Shown here: positions 1 to 10,021 of the stretch, piece after piece | Numbering within the stretch: the first letter of the stretch is position 1 | Layout: every line of letters starts with the position of its first letter | Assembly: GCA_900473045.1 (NCBI GenBank) | Contig: UCKS01000001.1 | Span: 1-64,000 of the forward strand | Direction of reading: 5' to 3' | Source of the DNA: Hyphomicrobiales bacterium | GTDB taxonomy: Bacteria; Pseudomonadota; Alphaproteobacteria; Rhizobiales; Rhizobiaceae | Length of the DNA: 64,000 bases | Position numbers and translations under genes: made by a program | Notes under the pieces: generated by a model | The model's database searches: none | Told to the model about the DNA's origin: nothing | The model's input: the letters and a program-made list of their open reading frames with translations, nothing else

Positions 1-25
1 GGGGAGGGGTTGGGGAGGGGCTTTT
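1..25. repeat. edge of a GC-rich intergenic repeat
   Basis: The window opens with two GGGGAGGGG blocks joined by TT. The same string forms the right arm of the inverted-repeat element at 50981-51144, and its reverse complement forms that element's left arm. It lies just after the stop of the first gene and is probably one arm of the same repeat family, truncated by the window edge. Confidence 0.55.
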
Positions 26-30
26 CAAAA

Positions 31-807
31 TTATTTCGAAACGTCTGCGCCGAAATACTTCTGCGAGATGGTTTCATAGGTGCCGTCGGCCTTGATCTCG
101 GTCAGTGCCTTGTTGATGGCGTCAAGAAGTTCAGGCTCGCCCTTGCGCACGATGATGCCGGAATAGTCGGCATTGGCCTGCTCGGCTGCGATCTTGACCG
201 GCGCATCGGGCTTCTTCTTCTTGAAGTCGAGGAAGGACAAGCTGTCGTTGATCGTGGCATCGGCGCGGCCGGTGAGAACCAGCTGGATCGACTGGTCGAA
301 GCCGTCTGTGCCGATCAGTTCAGCGCCGGAAGCCTGTGCGAGCTTGCCAAAATTGCTGGTCAGCGACTGGGCGGAATTCTTGCCCTTCAGATCCGGAAAA
401 TCCTTGATGTCGGCATTATCAGACTTGACGATCAACACGGCCTTCGAAGCGATATAGGGCTCAGAGAAATCGTACTTCTTCTTGCGCTCTTCGGTGATGC
501 CGACCTGGTTGATGACTGCATCGTAACGGTTGGCGTCGAGGCCAGCGATCAGGCCATCCCACTTGCCTTCGAGGAACTCGGCCTTGACGCCCAGCTTCTT
601 GGCCACGGCTTCGCCGATTTCAACGTCGAAGCCGACGAGCTTGCCGCTTTCGTCATGGTAGGTGAACGGTGCGTAGGTGCCTTCGGTGCCGATCTTCAGC
701 GCGCCGGCCGACTTGACGGCTGCAAGGTTTTCACCGGCAGAAGCCGAGCCGAACGATACCAGCTGGGCAAAGGCGGCAGCGGCGAGAAGTGTGGGAACCC
801 ATTTCAT
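31..807 (-). CDS. amino-acid ABC transporter substrate-binding protein, cystine (FliY/TcyJ) type
   Basis: Periplasmic binding protein of family 3 (SBP_bac_3), 258 aa. The N-terminus MKWVPTLLAAAAFAQ followed by SASA is a typical Sec signal peptide. The mature part has the family landmarks GTEGTYAPFTY, KWDGLIAGLDANRYD, ITEERKKKYDFSEPY and a C-terminal KYFGADVSK, which closely resemble the E. coli cystine-binding protein TcyJ. It would bind cystine or a related amino acid and deliver it to an inner-membrane permease. The ATG at 807 is chosen because an upstream in-frame ATG at 912 would put 35 charged residues before the signal peptide. The permease and ATPase genes probably follow beyond the left edge. 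Substrate is inferred from similarity only. Confidence 0.88.
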   Translation of the reverse strand: MKWVPTLLAAAAFAQLVSFGSASAGENLAAVKSAGALKIGTEGTYAPFTYHDESGKLVGFDVEIGEAVAKKLGVKAEFLEGKWDGLIAGLDANRYDAVINQVGITEERKKKYDFSEPYIASKAVLIVKSDNADIKDFPDLKGKNSAQSLTSNFGKLAQASGAELIGTDGFDQSIQLVLTGRADATINDSLSFLDFKKKKPDAPVKIAAEQANADYSGIIVRKGEPELLDAINKALTEIKADGTYETISQKYFGADVSK

Positions 808-884
808 TTTGTTTTTCCATCTTTTTTGGTCCGGCCCGTCTGCCGGTGTGAAGAGACAATCGCATAACGATCGACGCAAAACAG

Positions 885-906
885 CGCACAAAACTTCAAT
901 TGTGCG
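885..906. promoter_or_regulatory. inverted repeat between divergent genes
   Basis: CGCACAA (885-891) and TTGTGCG (900-906) form a perfect 7-bp inverted repeat with 8 bp between arms. It lies in the 307-bp spacer between the binding-protein gene and the divergent DeoR gene, about 80 bp upstream of the former. It could be an operator for either gene. I see no strong -35/-10 pair in the spacer. Confidence 0.3.
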
Positions 907-1114
907 GCGCAACAGCGAAGGTTTTTCTCAAATTCATTCTATTTCAACGCAAAATTGGCGCCGCACGGTTAAAATCAAGGCGCGGTGCTAATTTTTGCGG
1001 CAGAACCGCCGTTATTTTCCAAAGGCAACATATAAACCGATTGAAATTCCGTTCGAAGCGCTCTATGCACGTTTATGCCGATTTGCACTCATTCATGCGT
1101 GATCTGATTTTCTG

Positions 1115-1897
1115 ATGCAGACAGAACTCCTTCTACGACAGAGACAAAGCCTGATTCAGGATCGCCTACGGACGTCCGGCCGCGTGCTGGCGGCTGATCT
1201 CGCGCAGGAATTCAACGTCTCTGAAGACACGATCCGCAGGGATCTGCGCGAACTTGCGGCAGCGGGCCTCTGCGAGCGGGTCTATGGCGGCGCCCTGCCG
1301 ATCGCCCCGGGCGGCACGACCCTTTCGCAGCGCGTCGGCGAGGCGCCCGAGCGCAAAGCGGCACTTGCCGCCGCAGCCCTGGCCTTCATCAAGCCGAGCA
1401 TGACTGTCTTCTTCGATGCCAGCTCGACCAATCTCGCCATCGCCCGGGCGCTTCCCGCCGGTCTGGAGTTGACCGCCGTGACCAATACGCCGCTGATTGC
1501 AGCCGTGCTGATGGAAAATCCGGGTGTCGATATCATCCTGATCGGCGGCAAGATCGACCGGCAGGTCGGTGCCGCCATCGGTGCCAGGGCGCAGCGTGAT
1601 GTTGGCGTATTGCGGCCGGATCTCTGTATTCTCGGGGTGTGTGGTGTCGATGTCAGCGCCGGACTGACGGCATTCGAATATGAAGATGCGGAATTCAAGC
1701 GGCTTGTCGCCCACAACAGCGCCTCCGTTCTGGCTGCGGTCACAAACGACAAGCTGGGCACATCAGCGCCGCATGCGGTGATTGCGATGCAGGAATGCGC
1801 GACGATGATCGTCGAGCATGATGCGGCCCGCAACACCGCCGATCTCTACAGTACCCAGGGCACTACAGTCGTTTACGCAGGAGGAACAAGACCATGA
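1115..1897 (+). CDS. DeoR/GlpR-family transcriptional regulator
   Basis: 260 aa. The N-terminal winged helix-turn-helix (about residues 5-60) carries the DeoR signature around VLAADLAQEFNVSEDTIRRD, followed by a GGA segment (VYGGALP). The C-terminal DeoRC sensor domain (about 75-235) has FFDASSTNLAIARAL, IILIGGKIDR and the glycine-rich GVCGVDVSAGLT. Family members usually repress sugar or sugar-phosphate catabolic genes and sense a phosphorylated sugar. The stop overlaps the start of the next gene by 4 bp (ATGA), so it is cotranscribed with the VOC and MFS genes and probably controls them. The effector is unknown; no sugar kinase or dehydrogenase lies beside it. Confidence 0.88.
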   Translation: MQTELLLRQRQSLIQDRLRTSGRVLAADLAQEFNVSEDTIRRDLRELAAAGLCERVYGGALPIAPGGTTLSQRVGEAPERKAALAAAALAFIKPSMTVFFDASSTNLAIARALPAGLELTAVTNTPLIAAVLMENPGVDIILIGGKIDRQVGAAIGARAQRDVGVLRPDLCILGVCGVDVSAGLTAFEYEDAEFKRLVAHNSASVLAAVTNDKLGTSAPHAVIAMQECATMIVEHDAARNTADLYSTQGTTVVYAGGTRP

Positions 1898-2277
1898 GGA
1901 TCGCCCATGTCGCACTCTGGACCACGGACCTCGATCGCCTCTGCCGCTTCTGGGCGGACATCTTCGGCGCTACCGTTGGCGATCTCTACGAAAGTGCCCG
2001 GCGCCCCGGGTTTTCTTCCCGGTTTCTGTATTTGAAGGACGGCCCCTCGATCGAGGTCATGCAGGGACCGTGGATCGATGCGCAGGATGAGCAATCCGAG
2101 CGCCAAGGTTACGCCCATCTCGCCTTGTCTCTCGGCAGCCGCGAGGCCGTCGATGACCTGGCTACGAAAGCCGCAGCATCGGGCATCCTATTATCTGCGG
2201 CCCGCATGACGGGCGATGGCTTCTATGAGGCGGTCCTCCAGGATCCCGACGGCAACCCAATCGAAATCACGGCCTGA
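1894..2277 (+). CDS. VOC-superfamily protein (glyoxalase/dioxygenase fold)
   Basis: 127 aa, a single vicinal-oxygen-chelate unit built from two beta-alpha-beta-beta-beta modules. Visible landmarks are the opening strand RIAHVALWTTDLDRLCRFW, the central YAHLALSLGSREAVDDL and the closing LQDPDGNPIEI, which usually carries the last metal-ligand glutamate. Candidate metal ligands are His in the first strand, His in the middle and Glu near the C-terminus. The reaction cannot be assigned; lactoylglutathione lyase-like, dioxygenase and antibiotic-binding members all share this fold. It is coupled to the DeoR gene by ATGA overlap and is followed 30 bp later by an MFS transporter. Confidence 0.82.
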   Translation: MRIAHVALWTTDLDRLCRFWADIFGATVGDLYESARRPGFSSRFLYLKDGPSIEVMQGPWIDAQDEQSERQGYAHLALSLGSREAVDDLATKAAASGILLSAARMTGDGFYEAVLQDPDGNPIEITA

Positions 2278-2307
2278 CGCCGGCACCAAATTCCACAGGA
2301 AGAGACC

Positions 2308-3501
2308 ATGGATCAGCATAGTATCAACCCTCCGCATGCCGCTGTCCGGCAAGGCTATATGCCAAAGAGCCGGCTCGCCGTGTCGCTGCTGTTCCTGATG
2401 AACGGCTTCGTCACCGGCAGCTGGGCGCCAAAAATCCCGGAATTCAAGGACAGGCTCGGTATCAGCGAAAGCGTGCTGGGTCTGCTGATCCTCGCCTTCG
2501 GCCTGGGCTCGCTGATCCTGATGCCGATTGCCGGTGGTTTCATCGCCCGGATGGGGTCGCAGAAGGTGGTGAAGGTGACGGCGATCCTGCTGTCGCCGAT
2601 GCTTCTGCTGTTGACGCTTCTTCCCAACGTCTGGACGGCCGTGATCGGCATGCTGCTGCTCGGCGGTTTCGTCGGCGCCATGGACGTGGCGATGAACGCC
2701 AATGCGGTTGAGGTCGAAAAATCGATGCGCCGGGCGATCATGTCGTCCTGCCATGCCTATTGGAGTCTCGGGGGTCTGATCGGCGCTGCGAGCGGTGGTC
2801 TGATCATGGCGCATTTTGGCGTCTACGTGCATGTCATACTCGTCACGCTGGTCTGCCTTTCGGTGCTGGCCGTCGCCTGGCCGATGATCCTTGCCGATCA
2901 GCCGCATCCGGATATCGCCAAGCAGAAGCTGCGGCTGCCGTCCAATCCGCTGCCCTGGCTGATCGGCCTGGTGGCGCTGTTCTCGATGGTGCCGGAAGGC
3001 ACGGTGCTGGATTGGGGCGCGCTTTACCTGCGCAACGAACTCGGGGCTTCTGTTGCGATGTCCGGCTTCGGCTTTGCCGCCTTCTCGGCCACGATGGCAA
3101 TCATGCGCTTTGCCGGCGACCATGTCCGCGACCGCTTCGGTGGCGTGAGAACCCTGCGCGTCTGCACGCTGACCGCATTGGTCGGCCTTGTGCTTGCCGG
3201 TCTGGCGCCGAATGCGCCGCTGGCCATCCTCGGTTTTGCCCTTGCCGGTGTCGGCATTTCCAACATGGTGCCGATCGCCTTTTCGGCTGCCGGCAACATG
3301 CCGGGCCTGGCACCCGGCATCGGGCTGTCGGTCGCCACGTTCATGGGCTATTCCGGCATGCTGTTTGCACCGTCACTGATCGGTTTTGTTGCGGAGCATA
3401 CCGGTTTCTCGATCATCTTCACCTGCGTGCCGATCCTGTTCATCGTCGTTCTGGCGCTGTCGCATCACGCCGTGCATGCCGATCCGAAGGGGCACGACTG
3501 A
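2308..3501 (+). CDS. MFS transporter (YbjJ-like, 12 TM)
   Basis: 397 aa, hydrophobic throughout with about 12 predicted membrane helices. The opening LLFLMNGFVTGSWAPKIP and the motif-A-like loop AGGFIARMGSQKV match the YbjJ / fucose-permease-like branch of the major facilitator superfamily. A second half begins near NPLPWLIGLVALFSMVPEG. A purine-rich GGAAGAGACC precedes the ATG. It is the third gene of the DeoR-VOC-MFS operon and may import or export the compound processed by the VOC protein. The substrate is unknown. The next gene starts 121 bp downstream, so the operon probably ends here. Confidence 0.85.
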   Translation: MDQHSINPPHAAVRQGYMPKSRLAVSLLFLMNGFVTGSWAPKIPEFKDRLGISESVLGLLILAFGLGSLILMPIAGGFIARMGSQKVVKVTAILLSPMLLLLTLLPNVWTAVIGMLLLGGFVGAMDVAMNANAVEVEKSMRRAIMSSCHAYWSLGGLIGAASGGLIMAHFGVYVHVILVTLVCLSVLAVAWPMILADQPHPDIAKQKLRLPSNPLPWLIGLVALFSMVPEGTVLDWGALYLRNELGASVAMSGFGFAAFSATMAIMRFAGDHVRDRFGGVRTLRVCTLTALVGLVLAGLAPNAPLAILGFALAGVGISNMVPIAFSAAGNMPGLAPGIGLSVATFMGYSGMLFAPSLIGFVAEHTGFSIIFTCVPILFIVVLALSHHAVHADPKGHD

Positions 3502-3622
3502 GCTGCGTTGACGGCGGCCTGTCATCAATTCGCCGTCAAACCATGAATGTTGCCGTTGACAAGGCGGCTTTCCTCATCCACCTCAGGGAAAGTCGCCGCA
3601 ACAGCACGTGCAAGGGGCTTTC

Positions 3623-4876
<1,254 letters not shown>

Positions 4877-4877
4877 C

Positions 4878-5516
4878 CTAGATTTTTGCAGTCAGCAGCT
4901 TGAGGCCGGCAAAGGCGAAGAACCCTGCCATGGCGCCTTCGATCCAGCGGCGGGCTTTCCTGTAGCCCCGGTGCACGGGCTCGATGGAGAACAGCAACGC
5001 AAAGCCCATGAAGATGACGACGCCGAGCAGCATGCAGCCGCCGATCAGGATCGGCATGACATGCGGCGCATCCTGCGGCGTGCCGAGCGAAACCAGCGTC
5101 AGCCAGGAAAAGATCGCCTTCGGGTTGGTCAGGTGGATGCCGAGACCCTTGAAGTAGAGGCGTCGCAACGAGGGTGGCTGCTGATCGAGCGGCAGTGCGG
5201 CTTCTGTCTCTTTCCTCATCGCCGATTTCAGCGCCTTGAACGCCAGCCAGAGCAGATAGAGCCCGCCGGCAATCTTCAGAATGAAGAGTGCGTTGCCATA
5301 GGTGCGGATCAGCGCTGAAAGCCCGGCAGCGGCCAGCATCGCCCAGGTATAGGACCCCGTCAGCACACCAAAGGCCAGCGCCAGCCCGGCATTGCGGCCC
5401 CGGCTGATGGCCGTGGAGATGATCGCGACGACGGCGGGCCCCGGCGACGCGGTGGCGATGATATAGGCGCCCCAGGCGACCATCAGCTGGGGCAGGTAGG
5501 GTAGAAGGGTCGACAT
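4878..5516 (-). CDS. LysE/RhtB-family amino-acid exporter
   Basis: 212 aa inner-membrane protein with about six hydrophobic segments. Family landmarks are ATASPGPAVVAIIS near the N-terminus and HLTNPKAIFSWLTLVSLG in the middle. Members export amino acids or derivatives such as lysine, homoserine and threonine. ATG 5516 is chosen over an upstream in-frame start at 5648 whose extra 44 residues are charged and unlike the family. The stop lies 1 bp past the convergent ispG stop, with no room for a terminator between them. Substrate unknown. It is the first of three LysE-type genes in this window. Confidence 0.87.
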   Translation of the reverse strand: MSTLLPYLPQLMVAWGAYIIATASPGPAVVAIISTAISRGRNAGLALAFGVLTGSYTWAMLAAAGLSALIRTYGNALFILKIAGGLYLLWLAFKALKSAMRKETEAALPLDQQPPSLRRLYFKGLGIHLTNPKAIFSWLTLVSLGTPQDAPHVMPILIGGCMLLGVVIFMGFALLFSIEPVHRGYRKARRWIEGAMAGFFAFAGLKLLTAKI

Positions 5517-5660
5517 GCGCAATCTCCGATGCGGCGCTTTCAAACGCGGCAGGGTGCCATCATGCCGGGCGCCGATGGAAAGAGAATGCGCATTCTTGTT
5601 GCGGTGACAATTTCGCTGTGAGGGATGAAGCGCGAGCACGCGCCTCACTCGCTACCGAGA

Positions 5661-6569
5661 TCAGTGGCTGCGGTTGGCGATAAAGCGGGCGGTCTGGTTG
5701 AGAATGTCGGCGCGTGCGCCAAATGGCTCCAGCAACGCGGCCGCATCTGCGACCAGCGCCGCCAGCCGGGTTTCCGCCCAGGCCTGCCCGTGCAGCGACA
5801 CCAGGGTACCCTTGCCGCGGGCTGCATCCTTGCCGGTCGCCTTGCCCATCGTCTCAGCGTCCGCCGTCAGGTCGAGCAGATCGTCGGCCAGCTGGAAGGC
5901 AAGGCCGATGGTTTCGCCATAGTGGCGCATCAGCTGCCGGTCACTGGCGCTGCCACCGGCGATGATGGCGCCGGCTTCGCAGGCAAAGCGGATCAACGCG
6001 CCGGTCTTCATTGCCTGCAGGGTGACGATTGCCGCCTCGTCCGGTACCGAGGTTTCGGCTGCCAGATCCAGCGCCTGCCCGCCGGCCATGCCGCCGATGC
6101 CGGAGGCGCGTGCAAGGGCCAGCACCAGATCGGTCTTCTGCCGGTCGGGAAGGTTGGTTTCCGGGGCGGCGATGATGTCGAAAGCGAGCGTCAGAAGGCT
6201 GTCGCCGGCAAGGATCGCATTGGCCTCGCCATAGGCGATATGCACCGTCGGCTGGCCGCGTCTGAGGTCATCGTCGTCCATGGCCGGAAGGTCGTCATGC
6301 ACCAGCGAGTAGCTGTGCACGCATTCAAGCGCTGCACCGACCCTCAGGGCCGCCCGCCGGTCGCCGCCGAGGAAGGCTGTGCTTTCCATGACCAGAAATG
6401 GGCGCAGGCGCTTGCCGCCATTCAGGAGGCCGTGGCGCATCGCAGCGATGAGGGATGCCGGACGTGCGATTTCGTCTGCCTGCGGCTGTTCGTGGAGAAT
6501 ACCGATGAGGCAGGCCTCGATCTCTGTGGCGCTGCTCTTCAGGCGGATTTCGAAGGATGTCTCGCTCAT
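5661..6569 (-). CDS. ispA: polyprenyl synthetase, farnesyl-diphosphate-synthase type
   Basis: 302 aa all-helical prenyltransferase that condenses isopentenyl diphosphate with allylic diphosphates. The first aspartate-rich motif is [15 protein letters not shown], with the two-residue insertion typical of bacterial type II FPP synthases; the second is [26 protein letters not shown] carries the substrate-binding Lys and Arg. ATG 6569 fits the family start; a longer in-frame start at 6671 adds 34 basic residues. FPP would feed undecaprenyl phosphate, quinones and hopanoids. Chain length cannot be proven from sequence; a GGPP synthase is the alternative. Confidence 0.9.
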   Translation of the reverse strand: MSETSFEIRLKSSATEIEACLIGILHEQPQADEIARPASLIAAMRHGLLNGGKRLRPFLVMESTAFLGGDRRAALRVGAALECVHSYSLVHDDLPAMDDDDLRRGQPTVHIAYGEANAILAGDSLLTLAFDIIAAPETNLPDRQKTDLVLALARASGIGGMAGGQALDLAAETSVPDEAAIVTLQAMKTGALIRFACEAGAIIAGGSASDRQLMRHYGETIGLAFQLADDLLDLTADAETMGKATGKDAARGKGTLVSLHGQAWAETRLAALVADAAALLEPFGARADILNQTARFIANRSH

Positions 6570-6767
6570 GCGGCGTTGTTTGGCATGACTGCGCGCCCGC
6601 TGGCAACGGGATTTTACCATATCGGTAGTCGTGCCCACGGCTTGCTGTGGAGCCTTGAGAAAACCATTCAAATTTATTCGCGCTTGCTCTATGAAAATCG
6701 GATGGATTATCAGGCGGGCGTTTCAGGCGTGGACATCGTACCGGAAACTCGTGGGGAGGAAGCAGGC

Positions 6768-7478
6768 GTGTCTTCCAGCCGTTCGCGAGGATGGGGTCAG
6801 GCCTTGCGACGGCGCTGGCGGCAGATCGCATTGATCGCGATCGTCATCGTCGCATTGCCCTATGTCCTGATCGTCCTTTACGCACCCAGCTTCATCCATC
6901 CAATCTCGACCCTTATGCTGCGCGATCTCCTGCTTTTCCGCGGCTATGACCGCCAGTGGGTCGCCTTCGAGGATATATCGCCCAATCTGGTGCGATCTGT
7001 GATGATGTCGGAGGATGGCCAGTTCTGTATTCACGACGGCGTCGACTGGGTGCAGATGCGTGGCGTCGTGACCGATGCGCTGGAAGGGGAAGCAACCCGT
7101 GGCGCCTCGACGATCCCGATGCAGACAGCCAAGAACCTGTTCCTGTGGAATGGCCGCTCGTTCATTCGCAAGGGAATGGAGCTGCCACTGGCGCTCGCGG
7201 CAGATTTCGTCTGGAGCAAACAGCGGATGATGGAACTCTATCTCAACGTCGCCGAATGGGGTCCCGGCATCTATGGTGCAGAAGCGGCAGCAAAACACCA
7301 TTTCGGCGTTCCGGCGGCAAAACTGACCCGGCGGCAGGCAGCCCTTCTTGCCGTATCCCTGCCCAATCCGATCGATCGCAACGCCGGCAAGCCCGGCCGT
7401 GGTTTGCGTAGCCTGGCCTCGCTGATCGAGCGCCGCGCCAGCCGGTCGGGCGAATATATCAAATGTCTTTATGAGTGA
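6768..7478 (+). CDS. mtgA: monofunctional biosynthetic peptidoglycan transglycosylase
   Basis: 236 aa, family GT51. It polymerises lipid II into glycan strands at the inner membrane. One membrane segment ([20 protein letters not shown]) follows a basic N-terminus. Catalytic landmarks are [13 protein letters not shown] (general-base Glu), [15 protein letters not shown] and the [18 protein letters not shown] region. I place the start at GTG 6768 because GGGGAGGA at 6752-6759 is an excellent ribosome-binding site for it; an in-frame ATG at 6702 would add 22 residues without one. Divergent from the prenyl synthase, whose pathway makes the lipid carrier of its substrate. Confidence 0.93.
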   Translation: MSSSRSRGWGQALRRRWRQIALIAIVIVALPYVLIVLYAPSFIHPISTLMLRDLLLFRGYDRQWVAFEDISPNLVRSVMMSEDGQFCIHDGVDWVQMRGVVTDALEGEATRGASTIPMQTAKNLFLWNGRSFIRKGMELPLALAADFVWSKQRMMELYLNVAEWGPGIYGAEAAAKHHFGVPAAKLTRRQAALLAVSLPNPIDRNAGKPGRGLRSLASLIERRASRSGEYIKCLYE

Positions 7479-7584
7479 GATCAGACCTTTTCATTGGAGC
7501 CTCTCAGCGGACGGTGTCACTCTGGCGTTGTGAAAATATGCCATCCGGGCCTCATTGCTATCCTTGAAAAGGCTCGATTGTCCC

Positions 7585-8337
7585 ATGGTCCCGATTGATT
7601 CATCCCTTATCGCGCTCGCACGCAGTGCCAACGATAGTCCGCCACGGCATTTCGGAACGCGCTACGATGCCGATGGCCGTTTTCTGAGAGAGCCTGGCAA
7701 CACCGTCGTTTCTCACGTTGCTGCAGGGACGTCTTCGCATGATGCCATCCTGACGGTACGCGATCGTTTGATGGCGATGCCGGAAGCCGGTCAGTTCGCC
7801 TTCACACATGCGTCCAGCCTGCACATGACCATCTTCCAGGGTATCATCGAATATCGCCGCAGCCCGCCCTTTTGGCCAGCCGATATGGCTTTTGATACGC
7901 CCATCGATGGTATGACGGATCATTATCGTGAAAAGCTGAAGAATTTCGCGGGGCTCTCGCCTTTCCGTGCACGCATTACCGAGGTGACGCCGCTTGGGCT
8001 GACGCTTGAGGGGGATAGCGCGGATGACCGGCGGTGCCTGCGGGAATGGCGTGACGCTTTTGCCGGTGTTTTTGGCTATCGGCATCCGGACCATGACGAT
8101 TACGTGTTCCACATCACTTTCGCGTACATCATCGATTGGCTCACTGCCGCGGCGCTGCCACGTTGGCAGGAGATGCTGACGCAGCAACTGGCCTATCTCA
8201 AGGAACATTCGCCTGTCGTCGATCTCGATCCGCCGGCCTTCTGTTCGTTTGAGGACATGAACCATTTCGAAGAACTCGTCGTCTTCGGATACCAATCAGA
8301 GACAGTCCAATCCAAGACAGCAAGGAACGCGCCATGA
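7585..8337 (+). CDS. DUF1868 protein, possible 2H phosphoesterase fold
   Basis: 250 aa soluble protein. It resembles the DUF1868 family, which belongs to the LigT/2H phosphoesterase-like fold. Two histidine motifs of the right spacing are visible, SSLHMTIFQG and YVFHITFAYI, each fitting the HxT/S signature of 2H enzymes (HMT and HIT). This supports cyclic-phosphodiesterase or RNA-ligase-like chemistry, but no substrate can be named. ATG 7585 is preferred to an upstream TTG at 7555. The gene ends with a 4-bp ATGA overlap with the next gene, a glutathione transferase. Confidence 0.72.
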   Translation: MVPIDSSLIALARSANDSPPRHFGTRYDADGRFLREPGNTVVSHVAAGTSSHDAILTVRDRLMAMPEAGQFAFTHASSLHMTIFQGIIEYRRSPPFWPADMAFDTPIDGMTDHYREKLKNFAGLSPFRARITEVTPLGLTLEGDSADDRRCLREWRDAFAGVFGYRHPDHDDYVFHITFAYIIDWLTAAALPRWQEMLTQQLAYLKEHSPVVDLDPPAFCSFEDMNHFEELVVFGYQSETVQSKTARNAP

Positions 8338-8981
8338 CCAAGCTGACGCTCTATGTCGGTAACAAGAACTACTCGTCGTGGTCGCTTCGGGCCTGGCTGG
8401 CGCTGGAAGCGTGCGGCATTGCGTTCGAGGACGTTCTCATCCCGTTCGATTTTCCGGCCGGCAATCCGAAGTTCAAGGATATTTCCCCGACAGGACAGGT
8501 CCCCGTTTTGCATCACGGCGATGTTCGTGTCTGGCAGTCTCTGGCGATCATCGAATACGCCGCAGAACTTTTTCCCGAAGCCGGGCTCTGGCCGGAAGAC
8601 CCGGCTGAGCGCGCTGCGGCACGGTCTTACTCGATGGAAATGCTCTCCGGTTTCCGGGCCTTGCGCAATGCCTGCCCGATGAACATTCGCCGTGGCAAGC
8701 GGGCGATCGATCTGCCGGATGGGGTGATGGACGATGTCGAGCGGATCGAGACGATCTGGCGTGAGGCGGTGGCCCGCTCCGGCGGTCCGTTCCTGTTCGG
8801 CCGTTTTACGGCTGCCGATGCGATGTTTGCCCCGGTGGTCAATCGTTTCGAGATCTACGACCTCACCCGCAATCCCGGCTCGCTGGAATACATGGATGCG
8901 GTGAAGACCCATCCTGCCTTCCGCAAATGGCAGGAGGCGGCATTGAAGGAACCCTGGATCGTGCCGGAAGATGAGGCCTGA
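8334..8981 (+). CDS. glutathione S-transferase family protein
   Basis: 215 aa with an N-terminal thioredoxin-like domain (about 1-80: LTLYVGNKNYSSWSLRAWLA, then the cis-proline TGQVPVL and the gamma-glutamyl-binding QSLAIIEYA, with Gln before the usual Ser) and an all-helical C-terminal domain (about 90-205) with FTAADAMFAPV. NYSSWSLR supplies the likely glutathione-activating serine. It would act in the cytoplasm in detoxification or as a lyase or isomerase. The start overlaps the DUF1868 stop by 4 bp, so the two are translated together. Substrate unknown. Confidence 0.87.
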   Translation: MTKLTLYVGNKNYSSWSLRAWLALEACGIAFEDVLIPFDFPAGNPKFKDISPTGQVPVLHHGDVRVWQSLAIIEYAAELFPEAGLWPEDPAERAAARSYSMEMLSGFRALRNACPMNIRRGKRAIDLPDGVMDDVERIETIWREAVARSGGPFLFGRFTAADAMFAPVVNRFEIYDLTRNPGSLEYMDAVKTHPAFRKWQEAALKEPWIVPEDEA

Positions 8982-9140
8982 TGCTTTTCCCGGATGAGGC
9001 TTACGAAAAAATGCCCGCAGGGACTGGTCAAACGCCTGTGGGGCATGTATAAGCCCGGCAAATTCCGAGATTGACATCTGTTTTTCCCGGCCAACGGACT
9101 GGCCGCGAAACAGAGTTTCGCCCGATAAGTGGAGTATGAA

Positions 9141-9326
9141 ATGGCTGTACCTAAAAGAAAAACAAGCCCGTCCAAGCGTGGCATGCGCCGCTCCGCTGAT
9201 GCGCTGAAAACACCGACCTACATCGAAGACAAGAACTCCGGCGAACTGCGCCGTCCGCACCACATCGACCTGAAGACAGGCATGTATCGCGGCCGTCAGG
9301 TTCTGACCCCGAAGGCTTCCGCTTAA
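9141..9326 (+). CDS. rpmF: 50S ribosomal protein L32
   Basis: 61 aa, beginning [18 protein letters not shown] as in nearly all L32 proteins. The zinc-ribbon cysteines of some L32 homologues are absent, as expected in the alphaproteobacterial cysteine-free form. ATG 9141 is used instead of an in-frame ATG at 9129 because all L32 proteins start MAVPK, and GGAG at 9131-9134 serves as ribosome-binding site. A TTGACA at 9071-9076 could be the -35 box, although I do not see a convincing -10. A terminator follows at 9353. Confidence 0.97.
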   Translation: MAVPKRKTSPSKRGMRRSADALKTPTYIEDKNSGELRRPHHIDLKTGMYRGRQVLTPKASA

Positions 9327-9352
9327 TCAGCGTGCCATCAGGCAGTTATTGG

Positions 9353-9379
9353 AAGGGCTGGCTTTTGCCGGCCCTTTTT
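9353..9379 (+). terminator. rho-independent terminator of rpmF
   Basis: AAGGGCTGGC, a TTTT loop, then GCCGGCCCTT run into a T tract. The stem has one G-T wobble. It lies 27 bp after the rpmF stop. Confidence 0.8.
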
Positions 9380-9556
9380 CTGTTCCCCGCTTGCGCGCGG
9401 CGCGGTGAGTTTGCCTTTCCCATCGCCATGGTTTCCCCAGATTCCTGCCCTATCTGCCAGCCGCAGCCGTTTTGTTGACGCTTGCAGCGCCGTAAGGCAC
9501 ATATCGATGAATGCCCGGCCGGAAAGGCTGGCGCGAGAAATTTGGAGCCGTTGCTG

Positions 9557-9964
9557 ATGATTGCCGCCATTCCATTGCTGATCCTGCCGTTCATTCTCTA
9601 CAATCTCGGAATGATGGGCGTTTTAGGAAGCGGCGGTGTCGCAGTTTTCGAAAACACCGTTTTCTCGATGACCATGCTGTCCGGTGCGGTCTGGACAATG
9701 AGCATGGGCGACCTGATGATCGTCATCGCGCTGGTGCTGCTCTTTGTCGAAATCCTCAAGGCAACCCGCATCAGCTCCAAGGCACTGATGGACCATCTTT
9801 TGTCGATGGTTCTGTTCATCGTCTTCCTGGTGGAATTCCTGCTGGTTGCCAATGCCGCAACCCAAGTCTTCTTCATCCTGATGACGATCTGCTTCATCGA
9901 CGTCATCGCCGGGTTTTCCGTGTCGATGCGCACGGCCGGACGGGATGTTTCCATTGGTCTTTGA
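9557..9964 (+). CDS. small integral membrane protein, unknown function
   Basis: 135 aa with about four hydrophobic segments (IPLLILPFILYNLGMMGV; a central helix around GDLMIVIALVLLFVEIL; HLLSMVLFIVFLVEFLLV; VFFILMTICFIDVIAGF). It has no signal peptide, cofactor motif or family I recognise beyond similarity to conserved hypothetical rhizobial membrane proteins. ATG 9557 has GGAG at 9544-9547, whereas an upstream in-frame ATG at 9482 would add 25 polar residues. It stands alone between rpmF and the convergent phaR. Confidence 0.72.
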   Translation: MIAAIPLLILPFILYNLGMMGVLGSGGVAVFENTVFSMTMLSGAVWTMSMGDLMIVIALVLLFVEILKATRISSKALMDHLLSMVLFIVFLVEFLLVANAATQVFFILMTICFIDVIAGFSVSMRTAGRDVSIGL

Positions 9965-10021
9965 AGAGACCTGAGTGGGTGCCGCGGGCCGCTCAAGACG
10001 GCAGCGCGGCACGAAGGCATA

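Noticed and set aside
5625-6767. N-terminal 381 codons of the long frame ending at mtgA
   Set aside because: They are antisense to the prenyl synthase gene; the real mtgA start is GTG 6768 with a strong ribosome-binding site.
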